Shown in pieces: positions 21,924 to 33,730 of a stretch of DNA of 64,000 nucleotides. The notes under the pieces are model-generated. The model saw only the letters and a list, made by a program, of their open reading frames with translations, ran no database searches and was not told the DNA's origin. Source of the DNA: Zanthoxylum bungeanum (taxonomy: Eukaryota > Streptophyta > Magnoliopsida > Sapindales > Rutaceae). Where the stretch lies: the NCBI GenBank assembly GCA_019454045.1, contig SKCR01023739.1, positions 62,001-126,000 on the forward strand, written 5' to 3'. The position numbers were made by a program, and so were the translations under genes. Each line of letters begins with the position of its first letter. The first letter of the stretch is position 1.

Positions 21924-23110
21924 GTGATACCTTTGATACAACCACCTCATAGGTCACAAAGGATATCGAAACCCCCTATAAGGTACAGAACGACATCTGA
22001 CGATGCCCTCGATGTTTTCTTAGTCAAAGAAAAAGATCATTTAACCTACAGAGAGGCGATGTTAGACATCGATGCGGAGAAATGGCTGGAAGCTATGAAA
22101 TCCGAGATTGCCTCAATGCATGATAATCAAGTCTGGGACTTGGTTCCGCTTCCCAATGGAATTGTTCTTATCGGTTGTAAATATGTTTACAAGAGGAAGC
22201 GGGGGCCCAATGGAAAGGTTGAAACCTTTAAGGCCTGACTAGTAGCAAAAGGATATACTCAGAAATCAGGTATTGATTATGAGGAAACTTTTTCTCCTGT
22301 AGCCATGCTTAAGTCAATCATGATTTTATTAACTATTGCCGCACACTATGATTATGAAATTTGGCAGATGGATGTGAAAACGGCTTTTCTGAATAGAAAT
22401 CTTGAGGAAGATATCCATATGGAACAACCCGAGGGATTCAAATTCACCATAGATCCTAATCTGGTATGTAAGTTTAAAAAGTCTATTTATGGACTTAAAC
22501 AAGCTTCCCATAGTTGGAACCTTCGTTTTGACGATGTGATCAGATCGTCTGGTTTCATTAAGAATAGAGAGGAATCCTGTGTCTATAAAAAGGTTAGTGG
22601 GAGCATGGTGGTCTTCTTAGTGCTTTATGTTGATGATATGCTTATTATCGGAAACGATATAGGTATGTTACAATCTGTCAAAGCCTATCTCAATAAGAAT
22701 TTCTCAATGAAGGATTTGGGAGAGGCCTCTTATATACTAGGTATAAAACTTTATAGAGATAGAGCGAGGAGGTTGATAGGACTCTCTCAGTCCAAGTACT
22801 TTGATTTGATCTTAGAAAGGTATAACTTTGTTCACTGTAAGACAATCAATGTGCCTTTCAAACATGGTATTCATCTGTCTAAGAAAATCTGTCCTAAGAC
22901 AGATGATGAAAGGGTTAAAATGCTTAGTCAGCCTTATGCTTCTGCTGTAGGTAGCATAATATATGCCATGTTCTGTACTAGACCTGATATCAGCATGGCT
23001 ATAAGTGTTACAAGCCATTATCAGTCTGATCTGGGTCAGGACCATTGGATGGATGTGAAACATATTCTGAAATACCTTGAGGGTACAAAGGAAAGTTTCT
23101 CATTTATGGA
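21924..23110 (+). pseudogene. pol: Copia-1 reverse transcriptase
   Basis: The open piece 21924-22238 carries LTYREAMLDIDAEKWLEAM and QVWDLVPLP; a stop (TGA at 22236-22238) follows. The 274-codon piece 22305-23129 carries QMDVKTAFLNRNL, IYGLKQASHSWN, LYVDDMLIIGNDI (YVDD at 22626-22637), KDLGEASYILGIK and TRPDIS. All core RT motifs are present. The frame shifts near 23100 at the RNase H boundary. Length and order are normal for copia RT. Confidence 0.93.
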
Positions 23111-23610
23111 GAAAATGACTTACAACTGAGAGGTTACACAGATTCAGATTTTTAATCTGACCAGATGATAGAAATTCTATATCTGGATTTGTGTTTTCTC
23201 TCAATGGCGGTGCCATTAGTTGGAAAAGCACCAAACAGGGTTCGACTGCTGATTCCACCACCGAGGCAGAATACATTGTTGCTGCAGAAGCTGCAAAGGA
23301 AGCTGTCTGGATCAAAAAGTTTATTGCGGAGCTTTGAGTAGTCCCATATATAGTAGATCCTATTCCATTATTCTGTGACAACAATGGTACAATAGATCAA
23401 GCCAAGAAACCTCGCGCTCATCAGAAATCTAAGCTTGTGGAACGAAAGTATCACATAATTAGAGAAATTTTGACTAGAGGTGATATAGTAGTTTGTAAAG
23501 TATAAATTGAAGAAAATGTAGCGGATCCACTGACTAAAGCCTTAACTCCCAAGGTGTTTAAGAAACACGTGGAGTCTAGGGGTATTAGATACCATCGTGA
23601 ATGGCACTAG
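23111..23610 (+). pseudogene. pol: Copia-1 RNase H
   Basis: Visible segments are RGYTDSDF, SGFVFSLNGGAISWKSTKQ, TEAEYIVAAEAAKEAVW, LFCDNNGTI, KPRAHQKSK and ENVADPLTKAL, with the expected acidic residues. Stops interrupt it (after the first segment, after KKFIAEL and after VVCKV). The region ends at a TAG at 23608-23610, just before the polypurine tract. Confidence 0.9.
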
Positions 23611-23613
23611 ATC

Positions 23614-23622
23614 AAGTGGGAG
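23614..23622 (+). other. Copia-1 polypurine tract
   Basis: AAGTGGGAG immediately precedes the 3' LTR start TGTTGGAAATGG. Confidence 0.9.
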
Positions 23623-24065
23623 TGTTGGAAATGGTGATCGAGCACCATTCACTTTTTGTATGAATATTTGATATTTATGCAATATAATATTTATTTTATC
23701 ATGATTATTTATTTATTTATATGGTATAACTCTAACTTCTATTTATATATTGTAAATCTAAAAGTTAGATTACTCTAAGAGTTAGAGATTTTGAGTTACA
23801 CTCGGAACCTTATATGAAATTAGTAAAGACCTGAGAGTTACTACATATGGTGATATAGTTACAAGAGTTGCAAATGATGTTGAGGAATATCACGTTTTCT
23901 CCCGAATATAAATTATTCTTGGTCTAGATATATTTATATGGGTCGGTCATTATATTGGTAAGACAAGTGCATTATCTATATATATAATGGACATATTTTA
24001 TCCGCTCAGGATTTGATCTCGGTCGAGTTTCCGCTGCGCACGGTTTGGCCGTTCCTCACTCAACA
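23623..24065 (+). repeat. Copia-1 3' LTR (443 bp)
   Basis: Begins TGTTGGAAATGG after the polypurine tract and ends CTCAACA; the final 52 bases equal window bases 1-52. It is followed by GATAC, the presumed target duplication. A TATATATATAA run (23976-23987) lies about 80 bases before the end and could be the promoter TATA box. Confidence 0.95.
23976..23987 (+). promoter_or_regulatory. Candidate TATA box in Copia-1 LTR
   Basis: An alternating TA run inside the LTR at a position reasonable for U3/R. Judged on composition only. Confidence 0.3.
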
Positions 24066-24522
24066 GATACAACTTCACGTACCATTCGAGAAATACTCGT
24101 ATAAGCCTGATTAACCCCCTTTATTTTCTATTTATTCATTGATGTTTTTCCGCCTTTGATTATTTATTATTTTCATTTCCGCATCTCGTACTCCATAATG
24201 TAATATGCTTCTATTGTTTATATTTATGATTATGGGTGTGTAAACTTGTTTATTATTTGAATTATCTTGCATGTGCTGCATAAGACTTGGTTATATAATT
24301 GTGTAAACCCATTCATTACAACTGGTATAAGTAAGGGACCATTCTGAACCCAACGATTTGAGGTCTTCCGTTGCAAAGGGTGAGTGCGGCTTAAATCATT
24401 TCCCAGTTCATACTGGGTGGCGACTCTTTTATTCTTCGATTAAAAAAAACCGCGGGCAACTCCGTACTCCCAACGGGGTGCAAGCCCAGACAGTGTCGCC
24501 CATCTCTGTACTATATCTATAG
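24066..24522 (+). repeat. Gypsy-C 5' LTR, 3' part
   Basis: Matches the reverse complement of 29340-29950 and 46680-47300 in patches, including GGTGAGTGCGGC and ACTGGGTGGCGACTC. It has small internal deletions. The exact LTR end is unclear within about 15 bases. Confidence 0.85.
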
Positions 24523-24524
24523 TT

Positions 24525-24542
24525 TGGCGACTCCACTGGGGA
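24525..24542 (+). other. Gypsy-C primer-binding site
   Basis: TGGCGACTCCACTGGGGA. The identical 18-mer occurs in reverse complement in Gypsy-A at 46655-46672. It fits the tRNA-Arg-type site reported for Tat/Ogre elements; the tRNA assignment is from memory of the family, not computed. Confidence 0.85.
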
Positions 24543-25645
24543 TAAAGAATCGGTCCCGAAATAATTCCTTGTAATTTACTTTAGTTACCCAAGTCTCATA
24601 TATTTTACATACCCTTTTTTATCTCGATGGCATCATATATCATGAAGTTGCTTTCGCTCGGAACGACGGATCATCATATGACATCATCACTCGTTGGCAA
24701 GTACCTTAGGGTATAAAACTTGTACGCTCACTTGGTCGCTCGAACCCTTGAGTGGGGAGACCAAGTTGTGGGCAATCCTTCACCGGCGAGAGCCTTTATC
24801 CATACCCTTATAAACCCACATGTGAACCATATTCATATGACCTATAAAAGCCACCCTTAATGCTTATGTTTTGGACCGTCATCATTTGGATCTATTTGGA
24901 CTTCTCGTCATAAGATATGAACTTGTTGAGCCATTTAAACTGGGAAGAATTTATATCTTATGATGATTGGACCAAAAGTTTTCAAAATGATGATGGGTGA
25001 CTTTGTGTGTGGTCCCCCTACCATTTGAAGTAGTCTAGCCACATTATCGCAAAAGTGTAAACCTGTTGGGTCTTTCTTTTTCAACTGGACAAGTTTGCAC
25101 CTCGCGATAATATGATTGAATGCTTTGAAATGATAATAGGCCAACTTGTGTGAAAACCTTGATGTGCTTAGAAAATCCAATCATAATCCAAATATGCCAG
25201 AAGCATGAGTCCGATATCCGCACTGGCTTTCATCCAGAAAGGATACGCCTTCTTACGGCATATTTGTATACTTTTAGATGCTTCCAAGTTCATCCCTACA
25301 ACCATGATTACCAAGGGCCCAATTCGTCATTTCTAGAAAATGGCATGATTGCCATAGTAGGCTTAGTCCATGTTGTAAATGGACGATCTTTGTCTTTTAT
25401 GGGTGGAAAGAGACTGAGGTGACTAAAGTTCACCCTGCAGCATAGGAGAGAGTGATTTTGTGTATCTTACATTGATGCATAGAATAAGCCATATCTAGAA
25501 CCAAAAATATACTTACCAAGAGTGTGGGAGAATTAAGGTTGGAATGATATATTTTGTTATGATCACCACATACATCTCATGCATCTCACGCAGACACGCA
25601 TCATGTTAACCTTGTGTCTTAAAAGCCATCATAGATATCCGTTGG
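24543..25645 (+). other. Gypsy-C leader
   Basis: Non-coding, homologous in reverse to the Gypsy-A leader (45726-46654); for example the stretch around 25560-25640 matches the reverse of about 45780-45840. The Gypsy-C copy is somewhat longer. Small ORFs inside are not conserved in Gypsy-A. Confidence 0.75.
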
Positions 25646-25899
25646 GTTAGAGAATAAGGAAGACTTGTCAAGAAGAGTTTAATAAACATGGATATCAGGG
25701 AATAGGAAGTCAAGAGAATAGAAAATTTTATGGCAAGAATATAAAGACAATTGTGGGGCCTTCAGAAAAAAAAAATTGATTGTTTGTTTTAATCCCTAAT
25801 AGTGCGATATATGTCCAATGATGAAATTGTTTTCTTTAGGGTGAAATCTTGGAAATGATAAGTTCTTGATGTGCTTTTATCTTATACTTTGAGTAATTT
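25646..25899 (+). other. Unassigned AT-rich stretch in Gypsy-C
   Basis: Lies where gag and pol should be. I see no ORF, repeat or homology to the other copies, only a short A-run near 25770. Confidence 0.5.
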
Positions 25900-26425
25900 A
25901 TCTATGTTAGACTCGTGAGCACTTAATCATAGGGTTATAGCAGTTAAAACCTGAATAATCAGTAAGGTGACTAGTTGAAGAAATTCGAGGTTGATGAATG
26001 ACCTTTTGCTTAGATGTCTATCATTATTTACTTTTGTTACGATGTGTGGTATGGTTGAAAATAAAAGAAAAGTCTCTAAAGATAAGAATTAAATCACCTA
26101 TAACCGATAAGCGTGAAGCTACCCATGGGCGAGTATTAAAAACCACCATGAGGAGAAATGCTACATTAAAGGGTAGGTGTGTTGGGAAAAAAAGAAAAAA
26201 AAAAAGAAGAAGAAAAAAGAGAGAGAAAGAAAAGAAAAAGAGAGAAAAGAAATGAAAAAAAATCATACCATATTGAACACAGAGAAGCAATTACAGAGCA
26301 TAATTAAGACATCTAGGTTGGTTTGACCCATCGATTCTAATATTTGAAACGAAATCATTGAGTTGGCTTACCTAGGAATCAAGCTGTAAATGAACCTTTA
26401 CACACACACACTTTGAGTCTGGCTT
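25900..26425 (+). other. Gypsy-C 3' untranslated remnant with polypurine run
   Basis: Reverse complement of Gypsy-A 42230-42800, including GAAGCTACCCATGGGCGAG and the purine-rich run at 26190-26262 (pyrimidine-rich in Gypsy-A/B). It stops near 26425, just before the LARD-1 LTR. Confidence 0.8.
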
Positions 26426-26438
26426 ACATGATTTATCC

Positions 26439-26450
26439 AAAGGGGGAGAA
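26439..26450 (+). other. Polypurine tract directly before the left LARD-1 LTR
   Basis: AAAGGGGGAGAA abuts the LTR start TGTAATGCC. A polypurine tract belongs before a 3' LTR, yet this LTR acts as the 5' LTR of the element that follows. See findings. Confidence 0.6.
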
Positions 26451-29333
26451 TGTAATGCCCCGGTCCGTTCGATAATATATGGTATAGTGAATTATCATGA
26501 ATAATATGTTAGAATTCATAAAATAATATTAAAAAATAGGTTTCACACCTTAGGAATTTCTACCGGAGGTCCCGGATAAATTTTCAATTTTAGCATATTT
26601 ACTATTCATTTTAGTCAACATACAGCTCTTTTGTATTTCAGATGTAACTTTGTCATAGGGACTCTGATTGTTATGATTGTTATACCATCACAAAGCTCAT
26701 AGAATTCCCTACAACTTTTGTGCTGAATAGTTTTCAAGATTCAGCCAACAAGCTATTGTCTAATTTTAGATAAATAGTAACCTGTGATTTTTTCCTTAAG
26801 TTGGGTTATGTGGCAATATGACAACCACTCATTTCCATCACAAAAATCAACCCATCCCTTTATAAAACCACACTATTCAATCTTCCTTCACCTAAAGAGG
26901 AATGTGAATGGATTTTTTTTTTGCTCAAACGAATTCAAGCTTTCTTTCATTTCTTTTCTCAAGCCAATGTGAATATTCAAGATTCACATCAAGCCATGTA
27001 AGCTTCCTTTCTCCTTTTCTCTTTTCATTTTTCCATTTTAAGCTTGAAAAAGGAAAGCCTTAAATTCATGGATATGAAACCTTAGAATTTTATTTTGGCA
27101 TTTTAGCTTCAATAGAGCTTGTAGCATTCATTTCCCAGCATTTGGTGATGGATTGAACATGGTTTAAGCTTTCTTTTCTAAATGCCCAATTTTGTTTCGC
27201 TAAGAGACGAATTTGGTGCTTGCATTAGAGGGTTTGCTTTGAGTTTCTCATAGTAATTAATGATAGTTTAAGCATTGAATAAGGTTTTAATTTGAGTTTG
27301 GTTTGATTTGTGAATGAAACTTCAAATATTGCAATTTCTTATGATGGCTTAGACTTGTATGTATGTGAGGGTGATTTTTTTTTTTATTTCAGTTGTTGAT
27401 GAATGCTATTAGTTTAGGTGTTGGATGATAAACTGTTATGATTTATGTTTTTGGGCATATACTAACTTGAGTTGAGTTATTTGATGGAAACTTTAAAGGT
27501 TATGGTTTTCCTATTATGGCCAAATGTTTTATGTAAGTTTTGGTGGAAGTGTGTTTTATGATTTGTGAAGTTATAAGCGTGATACTCATGTGTATGAAAA
27601 ATGGTATTGCTTTATGTTTCTGAGTGATATTATATCATGTGAAGTATTCAATTGAGATGAAACTCAATGATTTAAAATCTTTGCATTTATTCATACATGT
27701 GAAGGTTAGTGAGAGTTTATTTTCCTTTTGTTTTGTTGATAGTGATTTAAGCTTAAGAGATAGTGTATTGATTTAAGTTGTATTAAAATGTGGTAAAAAG
27801 TTTGAAGTTGTAATTAGTAACTTGACTAATTATTTATGTTAAATATAAGTTATTTGTTGGAATGTTAAAATTTTTGTTTAAACTTGATGTTTAGTTTATT
27901 TAAAAGAGTAGTGTGGATATTGATGTTTATAAGTTACAGTTTGTTGAATTTATACCTAATGTGTGTTGAGAATTTTCAAAGCTTGTAAACTAGTGCTAAT
28001 AACAAAATGTAATTTCTTTGTTAATTATGGAAATCATGTTTCTGTATGTATATTTTGATGAACATTTTGTTTATAAAGCTTGTTGTGAAGTTAGTGATGA
28101 ATGAAGCCTATTAGTAAGGCTAGGTCAAATGGCTTGTTGAAAAAAAAATCTATTTTTAAACTGTGATGTGTGTAATATGATGAATAGTATGAGTCTCAGT
28201 TAAAAAATATTAGGCTAAGATTGATATATTGTGATGAGTATTGATGATGTAAATATATTTGACTGTGAAAGTTATAGTTTAGGCCAAGTTAGAGTCTTGG
28301 GTAAGAATGATGAGATAATTGGCATGTCAGGCTAAATTAGGCATTTCATAGACAAACAGCTTGGGCATTTCAAGTGACTACATCGGCTATGCTGAAAATT
28401 CTTATCAATAGGTCTAGAAGCATTAGCATCTTAGCTAAGTTAAACAACATGTTCATCCATCCACAAACCAAATTTAGTTTCTTTAGTTCAGGTATGCTAA
28501 CCATACTTGGACAAAGGTTCAGTTAGCAACTTGCAAGAAATCCTCTAGCATCATTTCATCAGACTTAAGATGGAGCCTCCGTCTTCGAGTGGATTCTATC
28601 ATTTCTTTTTGCTTCTCTATTTGATGTTATCTCTAAACTTGTGCAATTAATTTCTTATACTTAGTGTATAATTTCTCTTATGCCTTCAGATATGCTATCT
28701 CTAAACTCGTTCATGCCTTTAATTTATAACTTTACTTTTGGTATTTGCTCTATGTATTCAGTTTATGTAGCCGTACTAGTTTTCAATTCATGTGTCAGTT
28801 ATGTATCACAGCTTAGATTTTGATTTCTTAGTTTTTAAGTTCAGTTATGCCATGTCTTTCACATATATATCCCATGTCGCAACATGCAAAGTTTTAGTTC
28901 TTCATAATTCATAGTGCATTCATAGACTTGCAGTTAAAGAATTCAGCATCTCCGCCAGTTGTGTTTTCAAATTAGACATATCAGTCTCAAGCTAGTCATG
29001 AATCATACATGTAAGTTTTCAAGATTATGACATGTTATTATGCTTTGATATTTTAAAATAATTTCTTTTATGATTTTCTTCGGATTTCGAGGCATGAAGG
29101 AAAAACCTCACCTCATTATGTAACTTGACTGATATATGGAATTGACGGATACAGATATCATGTGCACACGTAGTTCAAGACTAGGGATGACAAATGCCCC
29201 AAAAACCTAGATTCAGAGTTTGGAAAGTAGCATGGATCCACACCCCCAGCTCTAGATTGTGTCTTTAGGGACGGCGATATATAATGCCCCAAGACCAGTA
29301 GATTTTAGGGCTATGGGGATTGCGATAAGTAAC
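26451..29333 (+). repeat. LARD-1 5' LTR, first segment
   Basis: Aligns with 50905-53270, starting TGTAATGCCCCGG and reading into the hairpin-repeat zone before Gypsy-A interrupts it. It contains about 550 bases (roughly 28108-28655) that the 3' LTR lacks. There is no coding; it is AT-rich and non-coding throughout. The last five bases, GTAAC, are the left target copy of Gypsy-A. Confidence 0.92.
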
Positions 29334-30279
29334 TGTAGGACATAGAAATCGGTGACGCGGTTCAAGGCTCGCAACCTAATCGGGAGTATGAAATAGTCCA
29401 CGGGGAACTAAAGCGGAGAATAATGGAGTCGCCACCCAGTGTGAACTGGGAAAATGATTTAAGGCCGCACTCACCCCTCGTAATAGAAGACCTCAAACAG
29501 TTGGGTTCGGAATAGTCCCTTACTTATGCCACTTGTAATAAAAGATTTGTGCAATAATTTAACCAAATCTACGTAACCTACATACGAAAGGATAGCCTAT
29601 GTCTAATTCGCATACATGAAAGTAAAACCTATATCTAAGTTTGTATGCATAAAAGTAAGTCGGCATAACGGCAAGCACGCAAGCACATGACCGCATTAAA
29701 TCAAAAAACATGACAATATAAATAAAATAATGATCTAAACGTAAACGTAGAATAGACATCATTAAGTTCCTAATGCAAAAGAAATAAATAAATCATGCTT
29801 GGAAATAATCAACTAAATCATGGATAAAAAATAATGTACTAAACTATCTACTCATGCATAAAAGTAATACACTATTTCTAAAAAAAATGAATAAACACAA
29901 ACTTGGATGAAACGAAATATGTGTGTCTCTCAAGCAGTACGTGGCATCGTATCCCTAGTGCAGATCGCACTACCGTCCATTCAGATTCAGTTAAGAAATT
30001 TACGTCCGGGTTTCCATCCGATATATCGCAAGAGATAACACATATTTCATTCATCCCATGGCCACAACATACACAGATCAAAGATACGCATACGAATAAA
30101 TAATAATAAATAATAAAGAAAAGAGTGAGAATAGACAAAGGTGCCCTTAGGTCTAACCTCTTAAGTCATCTATAGGAAGTGTGTTATGCGGTCGTCGGAA
30201 GGGTTGATGCTCCGTAACTTTTTCGATTTACTGGTTCATTGTTTTTCTTCGCTGTATAGCTGTTTTGGGCTACTGTTTT
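29334..30279 (-). repeat. Gypsy-A 3' LTR, outer segment
   Basis: Aligns with 46676-47620 and with Gypsy-B 55940-56880. Ends in GTTTT, the target copy of Copia-4. ORFs in it (for example 29878-30138) recur in the sister LTR with frameshifts and are not genes. Confidence 0.93.
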
Positions 30280-32358
30280 TGTTGAGTTTCTATTAGGTCC
30301 CAAGATCAAATCAAAGCATGAAAACATGAGTGAATACACCAACGGAGGTAGCGGAATACTCACATCGATGGGTTGAGTCGATTTGGAGACGAATGAAGCC
30401 AAGAAACTCACTGTCAAGTGGCGTCATTCACTGCAGTCCATGCTCACTGGTTCGGCAGTTTTGGGTCTCAAAACGAAGCTCCAAACTCCGTCGGATGAGT
30501 CCCGCCTCATGGGTGAACCTCCCTAACACCTTCGCAAGTGTCGCAAGTGTGCTAGCACTTGTGTTTCCACCATGGAAACTCACTCATTTTCTTCCCCAAG
30601 CTCACGTCAGTGAGCTGTGTGACAGAGAAAGAAAAATCAGCCCCTTGGGCGTGAGAGATAGAGAGAAGAAGAGAGAGTGAAAGTGTTATGGAATAATGGT
30701 TTAAAGCTTTTCCTAAAAGCTTTATATATTTATCAAATAAAATATATAAACCAATTACTTAAATGATTTTATATAAACCAAAAGCAAAAAGGTTTTCCCT
30801 CCAAACACTATGCCAACCACTTCCATCACTATTCACATGTCACAATAAAAGGTGATGTGATGTGTGTCTTTCATCAATCAATCAATCAAAGTCATCAGTC
30901 AATCAATCACTCAAAGTGACTTTTGATTTGACGCTTGATGTGACTTGCGTCGCCGCACTCGAATTCGAAATACGAATGCGCTCGCAATCACACTCGGGCT
31001 CGGGTTCACTAATTCTTAATTAGCGAATTTTCGTCGCGTCGTAATTAATGATTCCGCCAAGCGAATTCACTATTTACGTCGCTAACGAATTAATTCCAAA
31101 TTAATTCGTTCGCCCGAATTAAAAACTAATTTTAATTTTGCGTCGAAATCTAATTTCGTTTAATATATCGAATATATTAATTTATCGATTAATTCCGAAT
31201 TAATCGTTCTCTCTCTTTAGACGATATTTTATCCCGGATAAAATATCTCCGTAATTAATCCCAGATTAATTTTCTCTTTCTTCTATATAATCCCAGATTA
31301 TTAATGAGTGCGAGTTATGCGTCATCGGTGCATTATCGGGAAGCGACCCATGAGATCTCCGGATAAGTTGGCTATAAATACGGTCGTCGGTGTAACCGAA
31401 TCACGTACATACCAAGTACTACGTTCTACCGATTTACGAGACAAGGTCTACTCCTAGCAAAGTACCAAGTCTACCAAATTCTCCGGACATATCCTTTTAA
31501 GAATATTTAGATCTATATCAAGCGTAGTATACAATCGTATTGTGCATATCGGCCCAGTATCGGATAGTCACGTGTTAGGGCTGGGGCTGGATAAGTGTCT
31601 GCCCCGTCCGAAACACATATCGGATGTCTGGTAACTAGTCTCTATAATCGGATATTCATGACCTAGTCATAATGTCACGATTGGATGCGCATCACTTAAG
31701 AGCACTAATACCGTATCCTGCGTGACATCATCTCCATTATGACTGGAGTGATACTTCCGTCTCGACATCACACCCAATACTCTACGACTCTCTGATAAAC
31801 CCAGAAGTGGTAGACACAGAACCGGTCAAAGCCCCCAACCACAAAAACCATAGTTTATCGATTGCCGTAAGTATTAGCGATGCAAGTCTCAGGTTAAGAC
31901 TATACACACCTACCTTGACTTCGGCCTCCCATAGACACATATTCATAATACCAATGGGATTCCGAGGGGTCTATCCAGAGCGAAGCTGTTTCCCGTACCA
32001 TCGGTGAAACACGACCACCTATCGCACTTGCATAAGTCTCCAACACTTATATATATGAGAACTATGCTGTTGTGCCCTCACAACGCGCACAAGTGCAATA
32101 CTAGCCTATTCCGCATTATCGATGTCCAGTCTCGATAATACTACGGCCAGGGATATTAATGATTAATCCTTCGTGGACTGATACTGTCTCATATCATCTC
32201 AATCCATGAACTAATCATAGGGACCTCTCTTCATTTATATATCTATGGTGATCTAATCACAAATGATGAGAGTGCAATTTCCTTATTACATAGTTAATTT
32301 GCTACAACAACACAATGTTCTGTGCAAATAGTGACGCTATGGGTCATATTATCCAACA
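30280..32358 (-). repeat. Copia-4 3' LTR (2079 bp)
   Basis: TGTTGAGTTTCTATTAGG ... TATCCAACA. It is followed by the polypurine tract, making it the 3' LTR on the minus strand. It has a (TCAA)n run at about 30875-30910. Confidence 0.96.
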
Positions 32359-32359
32359 A

Positions 32360-32371
32360 TCTCCCACTTGG
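32360..32371 (-). other. Copia-4 polypurine tract
   Basis: TCTCCCACTTGG on the plus strand, identical to the Copia-2 and Copia-3 tracts. Confidence 0.92.
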
Positions 32372-32860
32372 CACGTAGCGAGTCACTCAAGTGTTCCAAC
32401 ACTTGAACTATGTAAGGTTCGCTCAAATTGCTGAGAAAAGGTTTTCGTCAGCGGATTTGTTTGACTATCGTCTGACGTGATTTACACGATCATCACATCG
32501 CCACGATGTATGATCCGAACGAATCAGATGATATAGAAGTATATATCTGGATCGTCGATGAGACCTTTAATTCCTTAGCCTGTGCTGACGCCTAGTTCAG
32601 CTGCTAACAGAACTATATCTAATCTAATTAGATTTATGTTCGATCCAAATGGCTTCTTTTGCTGCCTCAGCTGCAGCAATAATCCGCATTTGTTGTTTAT
32701 TCGGCAACAGTTATCTTGCTTGGAATATTTCCAACTCACTGTCTCGTTATACAAACTTTATTGTACCGTAGTATTTAATAGTTTGGAAACTTGCAGCGGT
32801 GATCCCAGTCACTTCAAGTTCTCCTTCTCCATAGTTTAAGACAACATCTTTAGTTCTCTA
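32372..32860 (-). pseudogene. pol: Copia-4 RNase H remnant
   Basis: Almost identical to Copia-3 5753-6240, with the same missing block relative to Copia-2 near 32745-32775. No intact frame. Confidence 0.8.
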
Positions 32861-33730
32861 AGATACTAACAGATGTTCTCAATTTCAATTTAGTGACTAT
32901 CACTAGGATTGACCCGATTGTGACTCCATATGCTCGAAGCGTATGAGACACCAATACAAGTACATTTTAAATGTACAATTTCCCAGAGAGTGTTAACAAC
33001 TCCAAATCTATCCCAGTAGATCTTTATTCCTTGAATAAAGGTTGTTACTCCCCAGAATTCTACGGAGAATTTTTATTGAAAGAATATCTATGAAAGCCAA
33101 GCTTTCAACAATAGCTTTATGGGAATTTCACTGTCAGTGCGTTCTCCCACTAACCTCCTTATATACACAAGAATTATTTCGTTTTGAGTCAAAATCATAA
33201 ACCATTATGATTATTTCAAAACGACAGTTCCAAGAATCTTATGCTTGCATTGATCCAAACATGGATCGAATAACCCGCAAACCTTGTTTGTCGGTTATAC
33301 AAAATCGTCAGAATGTCATAAACATTCTCCAAAAGGTTTCCTTTTCAGGAAAGCGATTTTTGATTTATAACTGACACATTTCATAAATGAAATATACAGT
33401 TATTTTCAAGCATTTTCAAAATGGATTTACCATGGCAACAAGTAAAAGGTCGAACCGTTATTAACACAATGTTGATAACGATACCTTTCCGTCAAAAGCC
33501 TAGCTTTGTACGTTGGTATGTTGCCATCCATGTATGTCTTCCTTGAAGACGTTTAATGTACCAATAGGCACAATGCCTTGTGGTACAACAACTAGTATCC
33601 AAAATAGTTGTTATACATGAAATCCATTTCGGATTAATGGCACTTTGCCATAATAGGGAGTCGATACCTCGTATTACTTCCTCTAAACGTAGTTGGATGG
33701 CACACTCCATAAGATTGACATCTTCATGGG
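32861..33730 (-). pseudogene. pol: Copia-4 reverse transcriptase remnant lacking YVDD
   Basis: Colinear with Copia-2 RT. At 33122-33141 the same 40-base gap as in Copia-3 removes the YVDD codons and shifts the frame. A 72-codon open piece (33710-33492) covers only the RT N-terminal edge and is itself out of register. Confidence 0.85.

Larger units (their letters stand above)
1..24065 (+). mobile_element. Copia-1: Ty1/copia LTR retrotransposon, split by nested insertions
   Basis: The plus-strand element enters from beyond the left edge. Bases 1-52 are the last 52 bases of its 5' LTR and are identical to 24014-24065, the end of its 3' LTR. A tRNA-iMet-type primer-binding site follows the first LTR. 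Domains run gag, protease, integrase, reverse transcriptase, RNase H, which is the copia order. Its own sequence in the window is about 5.1 kb once the 18.9-kb insertion at 2692-21612 is removed. Coding is broken by several in-frame stops and at least two frameshifts, so it is not autonomous now. The right flank begins GATAC; the matching left target-site copy lies outside the window. Lineage within copia is not assigned. Confidence 0.95.
24066..26425 (+). mobile_element. Gypsy-C: plus-strand Tat-like gypsy derivative with no coding region
   Basis: The sequence right of Copia-1 is the reverse complement of the Gypsy-A/B LTRs, then the same primer-binding site, the same leader, and finally the same 3' untranslated region. 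The gag and pol genes are missing between leader and 3' region. The left part of its LTR lies beyond the window, because Copia-1 inserted into it. The right end is lost at the junction with LARD-1. Confidence 0.88.

Noticed and set aside
26024..26290. Phe/Leu-rich minus-strand ORF and Lys/Arg-rich plus-strand ORF
   Set aside because: Product of a purine/pyrimidine run shared by the three gypsy 3' regions; low complexity, not a protein.
29878..30138. ORF in Gypsy-A LTR with a counterpart at 47195-47425
   Set aside because: Lies in LTR; start, frame and length are not conserved between copies.
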